Shown: positions 43,953-55,090 of the stretch, in pieces | Numbering within the stretch: the first letter of the stretch is position 1 | Layout of the letters: every line of letters begins with the position of its first letter | Source of the DNA: Conchocele bisecta | Taxonomy: Eukaryota; Mollusca; Bivalvia; Lucinida; Thyasiridae | Length of the DNA stretch: 64,000 nt | Direction: 5' to 3' | Assembly (NCBI GenBank): GCA_029237695.1 | Contig: CM055265.1 | Coordinates: 84,376,447 to 84,440,446 of the forward strand | Position numbers and translations under genes: made by a program | Notes under the pieces: generated by a model | The model's database searches: none | What the model saw: only the letters and a program-made list of their open reading frames with translations | Told to the model about the DNA's origin: nothing

Positions 43953-45711
43953 TACGGGGCGCCAAGTGGGACATGGCTCAATTTTGTCAACAAAATTAAT
44001 TTTTGTGCCACAAAATTCAATTCTGTGTCACAAAATTCACTGTTGTGCCACAAAATTCAATTCTGTGTAATAACAGAATTGAATTTTGTGTAACAAAATT
44101 CAATTCTGTTTTAACAAAATTCAACAAAATTCAACAAAATTCAATTCTGTGTAACAAAATTCAATTCTGTGTGTTAACAAAATTCAATTCTGTGTTAACA
44201 AAATTCAATTCTGTGTTAACAAAATTCAATTCCACAGAATTGAATTCTGTGTCACAAAATTCAATTCTGTGCCACAGAATTGAATTCTGTGTCACAAAAT
44301 TCAATTCTGTGTTAACATAATTCAATTCTGTGTCTCAAAATTCAATTTTGTGCCACAGAATTCAATTCTGTGTCACAAAATTCACTTTTGTGCCACAAAA
44401 TTCAATTCTGTGTAACAAAATTCAATTCTGTCAATTCTGCACACGCATGTAAGAAGGACTACCATTGGTCAGAAACTGCACTGGAGAAATGGGTCACGGT
44501 CGCCGATCTACACATTCAATGTCGATGATTCATTTCTCATTCTGCCATTTTGCTTCAACTATCTCCAAACAGTCAAACGTTGACAAACCCATTCGTATTT
44601 AAACTCATTTGCGTTATAATTGTACACATAATTCATGTACATGTAGATCTCCCGCGAGTACTGACGTCATTTATTGTGTATAAAGGTACATCTGCCCCAG
44701 TTAAATCAATAATACACGCGCTGTGGCCTGTGTTCTGACTGCTGTCTGTGTTTATAAACAGAATGTGTGTATTGGGCCATTTGAGGAAACCATTTGTAGT
44801 ATTTGCGTAGATACCATGGATACTAAGATGGTGTATACTGTAAATAATGCATGTAGACACATAGTTGCGAACACGTAACTTCGCAACTAGTAGACACAGA
44901 TCCAATACCATTTGTTTCACAAGGTTAGATCTACTGTTAGAATACGACGTCATCTAATGTCATTTTCGAGCATAAACACGTTACCTGATAAATAGAATAC
45001 CAGGCTAGTGTATTTTAATATCAAGTTTATCAGGCTCGGCTCGGAAACGGTAGGAATTCCTCGGCAAGCCTCGGAATTCCTACGCGTTTCCTAGCCTTGC
45101 CTGATAAACTTGATATCAAAATACACTAGCCTGGTATTCTCTATATATGGCATGCTCTCAGGTCTAGCTATGTCCCGACTACTTTATGTTTGACCCTGTT
45201 TACATAATTGAGGGAAAATTCTGAATATTTTTCTTATTTCTCCTTCAAAGTATATATGCTTAATTGAGTGTGACCACTCATTTGTAATCATAATATAACC
45301 AAAATAACTGTCCATAAAGAAGTATAATATTGATATATTGGGTTATAGTTTCGCATTGAAATATTTAAACCTGCAAGTGTACTCCACCATCTAGTAAAAT
45401 GGACTAAGACCGATCTCAACCAATCAACGTAGAGATGACATAGACTATCCTACGCAAACTAATTTTTGTGGACAAAAATGAATTCTGTCCCACAAAACTG
45501 AATTTTCTTCACAAAACTCAATTCTGTCTTACAAAATTGAATCCTTCATAACAAAAATGAATTTTGTATACGAAACGTATGCAGAATTGAATTTTGTGAC
45601 ACAGAATTGACAGAATTGAATTTTGTGACACAGAATTGAATTTTGTGATTTTTAGTGTTACAAAACTCAATTTTGTACACATAATTAACCTGTCCTGCAT
45701 GGCGCCCCGTA
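43953..45711. mobile_element. Element E3: tandem-arm element with TACGGGGCGCC ends
   Basis: The left end TACGGGGCGCCAAGTGGGAC is followed by 'atgg' and ~20 units of 'cacaaaattcaattctgtgt' type (to ~44440). The right array (~45455-45680) is dominated by the inverse unit and ends 'gcatggcgccccgta', the inverse of the start. The end sequence and the short-unit arms parallel E1/E2 (TTACGGAGCCCCGCAGGGGA...). The interior (44441-45450) is ordinary AT-rich DNA with MITE F nested at 44996. Confidence 0.75.
44996..45138. repeat. MITE F, copy 2 (near-perfect hairpin)
   Basis: AATACCAGGCTAGTGTATTT and its inverse, with inner 'caagtttatcaggc' and 'aaacggtaggaattcc' also mirrored. Compare 17462-17608. 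Confidence 0.9.
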
Positions 45712-46044
45712 GTACACGCAAATATTTAGAGCTAACGTATAAGTAGGCTAAGTCATCATATGCGTGGACATATCGTGATGTAACTTTGCTCAGGATGCTC
45801 CGATTTACAACCTGAAGTCATCAGTGGAAAGAGGAAGCAAAACTCTACACGTTGCACATAACTTTCAGTGCGGTAAAAAATATGTTATATTAATTATTTA
45901 GAGTTGAAAACGGCAGGGTAGCGCTATGACGACTTTATGCACCAATGTCATTGAGTCGTCAGTCGATAGGATGCTATGTCGTCAGTGTCATATTATGCTA
46001 TACTTATGCCATCATGCATATGTTGGTAATACACATGACACATA
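45712..46044. other. Unassigned interval
   Basis: Nothing recognised. Confidence 0.4.
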
Positions 46045-46046
46045 TA

Positions 46047-46146
46047 CAGTGGGGTCAGCGTGTAAGTGCACACACGAACGAACACGACAGGTTGGAACCA
46101 ACCTGTCGTGTTCGTTCGTGTGTGCACTTACACGCTGACCCCACTG
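46047..46146. repeat. 100 bp perfect palindrome, TA-flanked (Tc1/mariner-type MITE)
   Basis: CAGTGGGGTCAGCGTGTAAG... is mirrored exactly to '...cttacacgctgaccccactg', and TA lies on both sides (46045-46046 and 46147-46148). CAGTG ends and TA duplication fit the Tc1/mariner/pogo group. Confidence 0.9.
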
Positions 46147-46148
46147 TA

Positions 46149-46992
46149 ACATGCAATTATTAACAAGTCCTTTCTTTGACCGTTTACAATCAAAATATGA
46201 AAATTGTACCACCACCAACGGCCAAATAAAGCGCTGATAAAGAAAGGAAACAATGTATTCACCTTAGAACTAATACTCAAATGCAACTGCTTGTACCAGC
46301 GCTCCAGATAAGGAATTAGTAATTGAGTATTGTCACTCCATCATTTCTGAAGCAATTGGGTATTTCAAAATTTTAATTGGGTAAAATAAAATAACACAAC
46401 TGTTTACAACTGTCAACAGACAGCACTTATTTAATAGTTTGCTTCGAAACGAAAACATGTCTTGGCATTTCATTAGAGACAATTCTAATGAAATACCAAG
46501 ATGTGTTTTCATGGAAAATAAAATAAATAGTATAGTTGTGGTCTGTTTATTGTGTTCTGCAGCATGATAAAGGTACCACAAATATTTTTATTGCTTTTTG
46601 ATACTCGCTAGTTCTGATTTCAATTGGGTTTTTGGCAATTTTAATTGGGTATTTAAGCAAATAAGCAGCTTATCTGGAGCTCTGTTCTACCCTGATGCAC
46701 GCCGATGTCAATAACAAGAAATATGATCATTTGGAAACTCCACACCTAGACATGGATGTTTGATTTGAATATTTTGCTATAGTTTATCTGCCTCCCAGAA
46801 GTCCTATCTCATTGTATTTGAGAATGGAGAAAGGAAACGGGCACAGAGGGCACTACATACATGTAGTTATCAATAATCAGCACATTGTGTCAGATCATTG
46901 AGCGACGTATCTCAGCCAATTCGTAAGCACCTGTCTATGCGAGCTTCCACCCACTAGCCGGCGAGTAATGTCAAAAGGAAAACGTTGATGTA
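46149..46992. other. Unassigned interval
   Basis: Short inverted words ('cttggcatttcattag'/'ctaatgaaataccaag' near 46460-46500) and repeated 'ttttaattgggta'; no gene. Confidence 0.45.
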
Positions 46993-47060
46993 CAGTGAAA
47001 CCTCGCTAAACCGGACACCCTGGGGGTCCCCAGGGTGTCCGGTTTAGAGAGGTTTCACTG
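46993..47060. repeat. Tigger/pogo-like mini-hairpin, TA-flanked
   Basis: CAGTGAAACCTCGCTAAACC...ggacaccctggggg...'ccagggtgtccggtttagag' ... 'ggtttcactg', with TA on both sides. The sequence is a recognised pogo/Tigger-type terminal motif. A half copy lies at about 47184-47206. Confidence 0.85.
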
Positions 47061-47507
47061 TAAATCAGCCATTTGATTATTCCGAGCCATATTTGTGTGC
47101 TATGCAATCACGAACAGGCATTATCACCCAAGATAAATTACCAAGAAACCCATCAAAATGATGATCACATATGTTTCATGTTGTCCGGTTTAGAGAGGTT
47201 CCGCTGTTCTTGCGTATTGCACGCGAGTACATGGATGTACCCACGTATTGTACGGGAGTAGAACAGCCGTTCCACTCGAGCATGATGGTTTAAACAGTTT
47301 GGTTGTAGTTGGTTAAAGCCTCTCAATTAAAGCCGTGCACTGTGCGACAATAAGTTAGCTTAAATTGCGGTTACAAGGCTTCATTATCTGAAATGTTACA
47401 TTCTTGTGATATGTCCGATACATTTTCCCCCATCTATTGGTAGTCCACACACCTGCAGGGATACCTTCAGTATGTATAGAACGCCTTTGCTGCCTCGTTA
47501 TGGGCAT
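47061..47507. other. Unassigned interval
   Basis: It contains the 'tgtccggtttagagaggttc' half terminus near 47182; nothing else. Confidence 0.45.
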
Positions 47508-48160
47508 TTTCATTATGCTATGTGCATACATTATTATGTTGTGTAGACTTACCATTATGTTCTGTGCATACATTATTATGTTATGTAGACTTCTCATTAT
47601 GTTGTGTGCATACATCATTATGTTATGTACACTTCTCATTATGTTCTGTGCATACATCATTATGTTATGTACACTTCTCATTATGTTGTGTGCATACATC
47701 ATTATGTTATGTACACTTCTAATTATGTTCTGTGCATACATCATTATGTTATGTACACTTCTCATTATGTTATGTGCATACATCATTATGTTGTGTAGAC
47801 TTACCATTATGTTATGTGCATACATCATTATGTTATGTAGACTTACCATTATGTTATGTGCATACATCATTCTGTTATGTAGACTTACCATTATGTTATG
47901 TGCATACATCATTATGTTATGTAGACTTACCATTATGTTATGTGCATACATCATTATGTTGTGTAGACTTACCATTATGCTATGTGCATACATCATTATG
48001 TTATGTTCATACACCATTATGTTATGTACACTTATCATTATGTTATGTGCATACATTGTTATGTTGTGTAGACTTACCATTATGTTATGTGCATACATCA
48101 TTATGTTGTGTAGACTTATCATTATGTTATGTGTATTCATTGTTATGTTGTGTAGACTGT
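47508..48160 (+). repeat. 42 bp minisatellite (~15 copies)
   Basis: Each unit is two related 21-mers: 'cattatgttatgtgcataca'(t) and 'cattatgttatgtagactta'(c). Because 42 is divisible by three and the unit lacks stops in several frames, both strands show >250-codon frames; these are not genes. Confidence 0.95.
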
Positions 48161-48370
48161 ATACACCCTGGAACCGCGCGTGCTCATTTCTATAAATACA
48201 GGATGATTTTCAACTTGTCGGAAATTTAGTCCATTTTTCATCGATTCGCACGGGACACCCATTTTCTATTTATAAATGAATGATGGAATGAGCCATTTTA
48301 ACCCTCCCATATCGAAAATGTCGATATGGTTTCCAACTCTCCGTCCATCTGTCCGTCCATCCACGGAACG
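48161..48370. other. Short flank
   Basis: Nothing recognised apart from 'ccgtccatctgtccgtccat' simple sequence. Confidence 0.4.
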
Positions 48371-48840
48371 GGAAAATTATTGGGGGGGGGGCCCAATCGT
48401 GAGGGCTCAAAGGCCCCGATTTTGCTAGCGTGTCCGAGGGCACATGCTCCCCCGGAAAGTTTTGAAATCTAAGAGGCGTGAAACGCCATTTCCTGCATCC
48501 TGAGGGTCAGTCTTGAGGGCCCAAATGGCCCGATGTTGCTTGAGGGGTTTGGGGGCATGTTCCACCGTAAATTTTGAACATGTAAGAGGCGTGAAACACC
48601 ATTTCCTGCATTGGCAGGTCCCAGTCTTGAGGACCCAAAGGGCCTGTATGTTGCTAGGGGGGTCCGGGGAGTGGGGTCATGCTCCCACGGATTGTTTTTG
48701 AAATCTAAGGAGTGAAACGCCATTTACTGCATTCTGCTTCTCAGCAAGTTTGAGGATGATAATATGTGCTTTATTACAGAATTATTGGGACCCCGCCCCC
48801 CACTTCCGCCGCCCCAGATCCACACTAAGTAGGTATATAA
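48371..48840. repeat. ~123 bp tandem units resembling hAT subterminal sequence
   Basis: Three units share 'taagaggcgtgaaacgccat', 'tttcctgcat' and 'gtcttgaggRcccaaa'. 'gggggcatg' with 'ccggaaagttttgaaa' matches the hAT left subterminal region (29763-29810). It is probably the end of another hAT element whose ends I could not place. Confidence 0.6.
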
Positions 48841-49126
48841 TAGACATAGATCTTTTTGTAATAGGAAGTGGGTGTTTCATGTGCTCTTTATGCCGTTGTT
48901 CCCTTCACATTTACCAGTGGTAAAGCATTGCAGAAGTTCATTCGTCCGTCTCGAGTTGTTCGTGCATCTGACACACTTTACGACCACCTTAAATTGTGCA
49001 TAGCCGATAGCAATTAGAAAGAAATGAGTCTAGACACTGTGATGCCCTCGTTAGCAGCTTTGACCAAACACTTGCAGCTTTTCTCAGTTAAATGGATTGC
49101 CAATGTGAATGTTTGCGACGTATGCA
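48841..49126. other. Unassigned interval
   Basis: Nothing recognised. Confidence 0.4.
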
Positions 49127-49213
49127 ATAAATGTAAATCCATCAATTGAAATTTCCAGACGATCCTAAATTTGCACTTACGAACATTTTACGAAGTTTAG
49201 TGAAAGGGCCCCC
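49127..49213 (-). repeat. MITE B fragment
   Basis: 'aataaatgtaaatccatcaa' to 'gtttagtgaaagggccccct', one arm only, with an internal loss of 'gtcgta'. Confidence 0.8.
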
Positions 49214-49926
49214 TGATGTCTGCCATTTGGGTTTCGAAAGAATTGCTAGTCACCGTGCAACGAATAACGTAGGAGCAGTCACCATCCATAGGCTGGTCAA
49301 TGGCTGTGCCAACAGTGCGTTATGAAATGGAGGCGTCATATCCTCCGTCGATATACTCATATATTTCCTGACAATCGTTGTATGTAGATCTAGAAAGACA
49401 CGATACACTCTAATGTTACGAAGTTTGTTAATCATGTCGCCATAACTTTGGTGGGCGGGCAATGCCGTTCTGTATTAATGTTTTCGAATCTGCTACTGTA
49501 CTTCTCAATATGTGAAGAATATTAAATCTGCTACATAAAAACTGTGGTTGTTGCATAAACAAAACATTGGTATGGAACGGACATATGCCCTCCAAGTACA
49601 CTAATTTTCTACTTGTAAGAAAACAAAGGCCTGTCACTGTATTGTATTGTTTTGAAACCCTGTACAACATATTGTTTATGTAGCAATATATAGAGAGATT
49701 TCCGGATACTTGTTGGCCAGACGAAGATAAACATCTATGGATTATCTGATAGAAAAAGTTTACTTTAACCAACCTTAAGTCGTCAGTTTAATAATTACAC
49801 TAACCTTAAGTCGTCTGTCCAAAATAATGCGTATATATGAATATAACATACACTTGTTCACTTCAGAAATAGTTTATTTTCAAGATTGGGATATCTAGAG
49901 TTACTTCCCTTCAACAAACAATTTTT
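49214..49926. other. Unassigned interval
   Basis: A 114-codon minus frame (49772-49428) lacks motifs and is not supported. Confidence 0.4.
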
Positions 49927-49996
49927 ATTATACTGAATTTATTACATTATCACAGCCATTTTGGCTGTGATAATGTAATACATTCAGTATAATACT
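49927..49996. repeat. MITE A core palindrome only
   Basis: 'attatactgaatttattaca' with the centre 'cacagccattttggctgtg' mirrored. Outer arms are absent, so either the core moves on its own or this is a deletion. Confidence 0.8.
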
Positions 49997-50332
49997 GTGA
50001 TACACGGTTTTCTGTAAGAAAGTCTGCTTCGCCCAACCAAACTGCAAACTACTATATTGCTCGCCCAACGAGCAGCAAGTGGTGATTTTCATATATGTTA
50101 TATATTTGTGAATAATTTCACAATTCATTGGTGTGTCATATAAATTCAAAAGCAATAATGTAAATAAATACATGCATCGTCTCCAGACAGCCGTACATTA
50201 AGCTAGTTCCAAATGATTTAGAGAGCTCTTCAAATGACTTGGAGCTTGTTCTAATTATTTAGAGCTAGCATTAATTATTTGAGTTTATGTAGGTTTGGCG
50301 TTCCATATGTTTGGGAGTGTTTGCCTGATATA
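49997..50332. other. Unassigned interval
   Basis: Nothing recognised. Confidence 0.4.
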
Positions 50333-50399
50333 CCGTGGAATATCTTACCTGGGCATCATGGGAATCTCACAGGGTGTTCGGTTCACAGAGGTTCCACCG
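50333..50399. repeat. Diverged pogo-like mini element, TA-flanked
   Basis: 67 bp. The right half 'gttcggttcacagaggttcc' matches the 46993 element; the left half is diverged. TA lies on both sides. Confidence 0.6.
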
Positions 50400-50499
50400 T
50401 ATGTTAAATTCGTGTGAAAGTGGAGATTACATCTTTCAAACCAATATTTGCAAACATTGTAGGTGACCAAGCATATTCACAAATATAATCTTTGACCAT

Positions 50500-50632
50500 G
50501 TCCAGCAGTGGGTAAACGTTTGCCGTGGCACGAGGTAACTGTTTGAACCCCAAGGCCGTAGTCGACAATGTCCAGCCGTGGGTAAACGTTGGCATTGGGG
50601 TTCAAACAGTTCCCTCGTGCCACAGCAGAACG
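50500..50632. repeat. Inverted repeat with an embedded direct repeat
   Basis: 'gtggcacgaggtaactgttt' pairs with 'aaacagttccctcgtgccac', and 'gaaccccaa' with 'ttggggttc'. 'atgtccagc.gtgggtaaac' occurs twice (50499 and 50569). Confidence 0.8.
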
Positions 50633-50986
50633 TTATTGTTACATTTCCGTCGGAAATATCATGCAATTTAAGCATATATATGTAGTATTTTCGGTACTTG
50701 GATAATCTGCTCCATTCAAACAGCTGATTTACACATACATATTCCGGGACAGCAGTACACGTCGCGTGATGCAGCAGCGCCAATTTCAAAAGTTCTGTGC
50801 CGTTGTTAACTGGTCTGATGACATAATGGCGCATTCTAATAACGCCATGATACGCAAGCATTACGTAGGTGCTGTCTTGGCCCTGGAATGAGCATTGTCT
50901 ACAGCCATGGTCAAACAGCACGCGCTGTACGTTTGAACACGGTTGTGAGCGGTGTCAAACAACGGCAGTCATGTAACAATAGGCAT

Positions 50987-51059
50987 GTCTTAACTATACT
51001 CCAGTTGGCCCTAAATGAAACACAAACACATACTTATATCTGCTGGTTGCGATCTTTAC
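50987..51059 (+). repeat. 73 bp exact direct repeat, copy 1
   Basis: 'gtcttaactatactccagtt' to 'tgctggttgcgatctttac'. It is identical to 51299-51371. Confidence 0.85.
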
Positions 51060-51298
51060 TGCATGAGTCGAGATGGACAGTACACAACCAACTCTAGAAA
51101 GCACGGGACCCGCACATATGTACATGTACAATAACATACATTACATTTACATATCTGATCATATCACACATATGAGAAAATTGCCTGTTCATGCAGTGAC
51201 TGCTATCGCAAGAATGGCGATACACGCCTTACAGCCCACGTGCTAACAACCAGTCCTACTCGCTGCACGTGCTTGAGCGCACCGCGGAAAACTATTAG

Positions 51299-51371
51299 TC
51301 TTAACTATACTCCAGTTGGCCCTAAATGAAACACAAACACATACTTATATCTGCTGGTTGCGATCTTTACG
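51299..51371 (+). repeat. 73 bp exact direct repeat, copy 2
   Basis: Identical to the block 312 bp upstream; the intervening sequence is unique. Confidence 0.85.
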
Positions 51372-53225
51372 CCAAGGATATCAAATCACAAACAAAAGAG
51401 AAAAGTCCTTTTAGACAGGGTTTGTGTGTCAAAATTGTCATTCCATAATTCCACACTCAGCAAATATCAAAATTAAGTTTCTGTTATAAAATAACAAAAC
51501 TCATAATTACGTAAAAGTTTTTAAATATACACTCAATTTCTTTTACAAATCTAAGGCCTCAACAGTCTTATGCTCATGTTGCCCATCCTTACTTATATCC
51601 AACCTCCATCTGCCGTGTCTTTTTAGATAACGATCATTGACACCGGCATGTGCTGATATTAACACAACTCCTGATCAAAATGTGTGAAAACCACCCTTAC
51701 CATCAGGATGCACATATATTAATTTTTCAAATTACTTTTCTATACCTAGTGTAACTTATTGTTATGATTCTTTCCAGGAAGAATTATCAGACTAATCAAT
51801 GTGATTGATGCACAGGCCAAAATGATAAACATTCTGATTGTGCCGTTACACCTGCCACAAAAACGTACATTTTTAAGCCTGGTATGTGTACAAGCCGCTG
51901 TGTGACCTTTAGCAATTATGACCTCATTGCCCACCCTGTATATGCCCGTTTACACTTAATTCTTATTTTAATTAAATGATCGTCAAATGCACATAAACCA
52001 CTGAGTTCACAAGGACGCAAAACAAAATCAAACCTGAATAGCCAACCAAAACCATGGACAAGCCCCTTAATGTTATCAAATCTGAGTCACCAGTTTATTT
52101 CTTGAATAAATCAATCAGGATATCAGAAGTGAAAACACCTTTATTTACACCAGTTGTAGATCTTACATGTAATCGTTTAGCTGCATAGTTTAAACACATG
52201 CCCAATTAATATCGCAAATGGCCGTCATAATGACACTTATCGGCACCAACCGCCATCGTCAAATACAATACAAGATGCATTGCCTCTTGTCGGAATTGCC
52301 TCACACCCATTAATATAACAAAAACCTCCATTTGGTGAATGATGCACACACAGTTCATACAGTTTAACCGTATTGTCACTTTCTACTCATCGTGTACATG
52401 TACGTCAAAATCTTGTCCGCCATCACGCTGCCCTCCACGAACGACCACCCTCAGCTCGCTCCGCCCATTACACGCCACACCAATCCTGCGCAAATGAAAA
52501 ACCATCTACACTCAATAAATGGAATCACATCCACAACCAATAAATTAATTATACATTATATTGCATGGTTATAACTTATCAGTCACTTTCATGTGACGAA
52601 AACCATCCACACTACACTTAAATGGCATTGTACTCATATAAATGCCACATGTAAAGCAGTGGTGATAGTAACATTTTATGTATTCTCCCTCAATATACAT
52701 CTGCGGCTACTGTCATTGCCACACTTCAATACATCGTTTCGTAGAAAACTCTGATAACACAACCAACATCTTTCTGGCAAACATGCCATGATTATTACTC
52801 AACATGTGCCAACAATGTGCATATTTCCGTTGTGACACAATCAATGTATCAATCAATCAATCAATCAATCAATCTGCCAACCATCATTATCAGTACACTT
52901 ACTGAGAATATCTGGTCTGTTATTGTCTTCCAGTACAGACATTATAGGTGCATTGGCACTCATAACGTTAACTTCCAAAGCAATCTCTTGCCATTGTTGT
53001 TTTCGCTTCCTGTTTGCATAATGCGAACAACATTTTACTTATCAATGTACAACTTTACCTTTTGTCCATATACGGTGCCAACCGAACTACTTACCACCAT
53101 CCGTACTGCTTCTATCTCTCTACAGGTTGAACTCTTGAGTTTGTTCAACTTGACCCATGATCCAGTTACCTCGGTAACGTTACCGCACCAGGTATGCATG
53201 TATACATCTACAGTTTACGTAAATC
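51372..53225. other. Unassigned AT-rich interval with an (AATC)n microsatellite
   Basis: The only clear feature is (AATC)n at about 52847-52874. A 154-codon frame at 52817-53281 runs from the microsatellite into the 23 bp array and has no motif. Confidence 0.5.
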
Positions 53226-53922
53226 CCGTCTCTAGGATATCAAACCGCCCGTCTCTAGGGTATCACACTGCCCGTCTCTAGGGTATCAAACTGCCCGTCT
53301 CTAGGGTATCAAACTGCCCGTCTGCAGGGTATCAAACTGCCCGACTCTAGGGTATCAAACTGCCCGTCTCTAGGGTATCAAACTGCCCGTCTCTAGGGTA
53401 TCAAACTGCCCGTCTCAAGGGTATCAAACTGCCCGTCGCTAGGGTATCAAACTGTCCATCTCTAGGGTATCAAACTGCCCGTCTGCAGGGTATCAAACTG
53501 CCCGTCTGCAGGGTATCAAACTGCCCGTCTCTAGGGTATCAAACTGCCCGTCTCTAGGGTATCAAACTGCCCGTCTCTAGGGTATCAAACTGCCCGTATG
53601 CATGGTATCAAACTGCCCGACTCTAGGGTATCAAACTGCCCGTCTCTAGGGTATCAAACTGCCCGACTCTAGGGTATCAAACTGCCCGTCTCTAGGGTAT
53701 CAAACTGCCCGTCTCTAGGGTATCAAACTGCCCGTCTCTAGGGTATCAAACTGCCCGTCTCTAGGGTATCAAACTGCCCGTCTCTCGTCTCTCGTCTCTA
53801 GGGTATCAAACTGCCCGTCTCTAGGGTATCAAACTGCCCGTCTCTAGGGTATCAAACTGCCCGTCTCCAGGGTATCAAACTGCCCGTCTCCAGGGTATCA
53901 AACTGCCCGACTCTAGGACTAT
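53226..53922 (+). repeat. 23 bp minisatellite (~30 copies)
   Basis: The unit is 'gggtatcaaactgcccgtct'+'cta'. Variants (ctgca, actcta, ctcca) are scattered, and the phase slips once at ~53780 ('ctctcgtctctcgtctcta'). Spacers are not unique, so it is not a CRISPR array. Confidence 0.95.
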
Positions 53923-54369
53923 CGTCTCCCTGCAGGGACATACATGTACATATATTCGCATCACCCTCTGTTTCGGACTCGAGGGGCAGGCTAACAGTCA
54001 GCTGACACCGGATAGCCAACTCTAGGAAACCTTAAACACTTTGCGCTACAACTATTTCAACATCTGACATTAGTATTACGCACATTGTACATATATCACT
54101 TAACACATCACAATGGGTACTCCGGGTTCCTCCCAAAGCCAATAAATGGGTCTCTCGGGAATGATACTGCTCACCAGTACGTTATGTACAAAAACATTTG
54201 ACGAATGTCTGAAACAATAATGTATATACTGAACTCTAACAAAAACGCCATAACCTGTACGACTTGCATGGGTAAATACATATACATCTCCCTGAACAGT
54301 TTGATTCAAACAACAGCATTCTTTGTTCATTTATCTTACATTTTCCTTCCAAATTCTGATATATGCCAA
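53923..54369. other. Unassigned interval
   Basis: Nothing recognised. Confidence 0.4.
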
Positions 54370-54520
54370 TGCCCCTTTTATTGTAAATGCTCAGTTCTGA
54401 TTTGGGGAGTCCCCCCATTTGTACAGGTAATATGTGGGATTTAGTACTAAACTAATTGACCCGGCCTTACATGACCTTAGTTGTTGATATGCCGTTAAAC
54501 CCCAACAAACAAACAAGCAC
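54370..54520 (+). mobile_element. SINE-like 3' fragment
   Basis: 'tgctcagttctgatttgggg' to 'gttgatatgccgttaaaccc' and (AAAC)n. It is 5'-truncated. Confidence 0.75.
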
Positions 54521-55090
54521 AATCAACTAGCCCTGCACATAATACACTTGTACATACATCGTGTCCTTAATATGACGAGATCACACGTCACGATTTTCAA
54601 GGAGCTAAAATTCTGACACCAACCAATGGCAACTAATCAGTACCAACATGTCCTTGTCCCAACACAGACTCAATACAAAGTTCTACTCGCCTAACTCATT
54701 CGTCCACTACGAATGACATTCAGATATGCAAGCACCAAGCATACATGTACCTCAGCCCGGTTGCAACACGTTTCGGTGGGCACATGCATCGCATCTCCTT
54801 GCAAAAACAACCAATTGCAACATGCATTTCCTGACTTGATTGATTCTCACTGTCACCTAGTCGATCTTCCAGGAACGTCACCACCATGTGACCACTGGTC
54901 TGCCAGTATTTCACTACATTTCTCAAAAAGTTAGAGACTATACAACCAGCCTTAGCTAAACCACAAGGGAGACAATCAAATACAAAATAGCGAATTATCT
55001 CGCCTTCAAACCACGCAAACCCAAAATATCTGATGTGCTGCTCGTACACTATTACATGATACAGTATACACCCTTTAAATCGAAATGTAT
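54521..55090. other. Unassigned interval
   Basis: A 144-codon minus frame (55154-54720) has no recognisable motif. Confidence 0.4.

Noticed and set aside
44003..44320. 105-codon Cys/Phe/Asn-rich frame
   Set aside because: Translation of the 'caaaattcaattctgtgt' array of E3.
47355..48195. Long frames (252-261 codons) on both strands
   Set aside because: They are produced by a 42 bp satellite; the peptide is a simple repeat and both strands are open.
53226..53922. CRISPR-like array of direct repeats
   Set aside because: Repeats are contiguous with no unique spacers, in an animal genome; it is a minisatellite.
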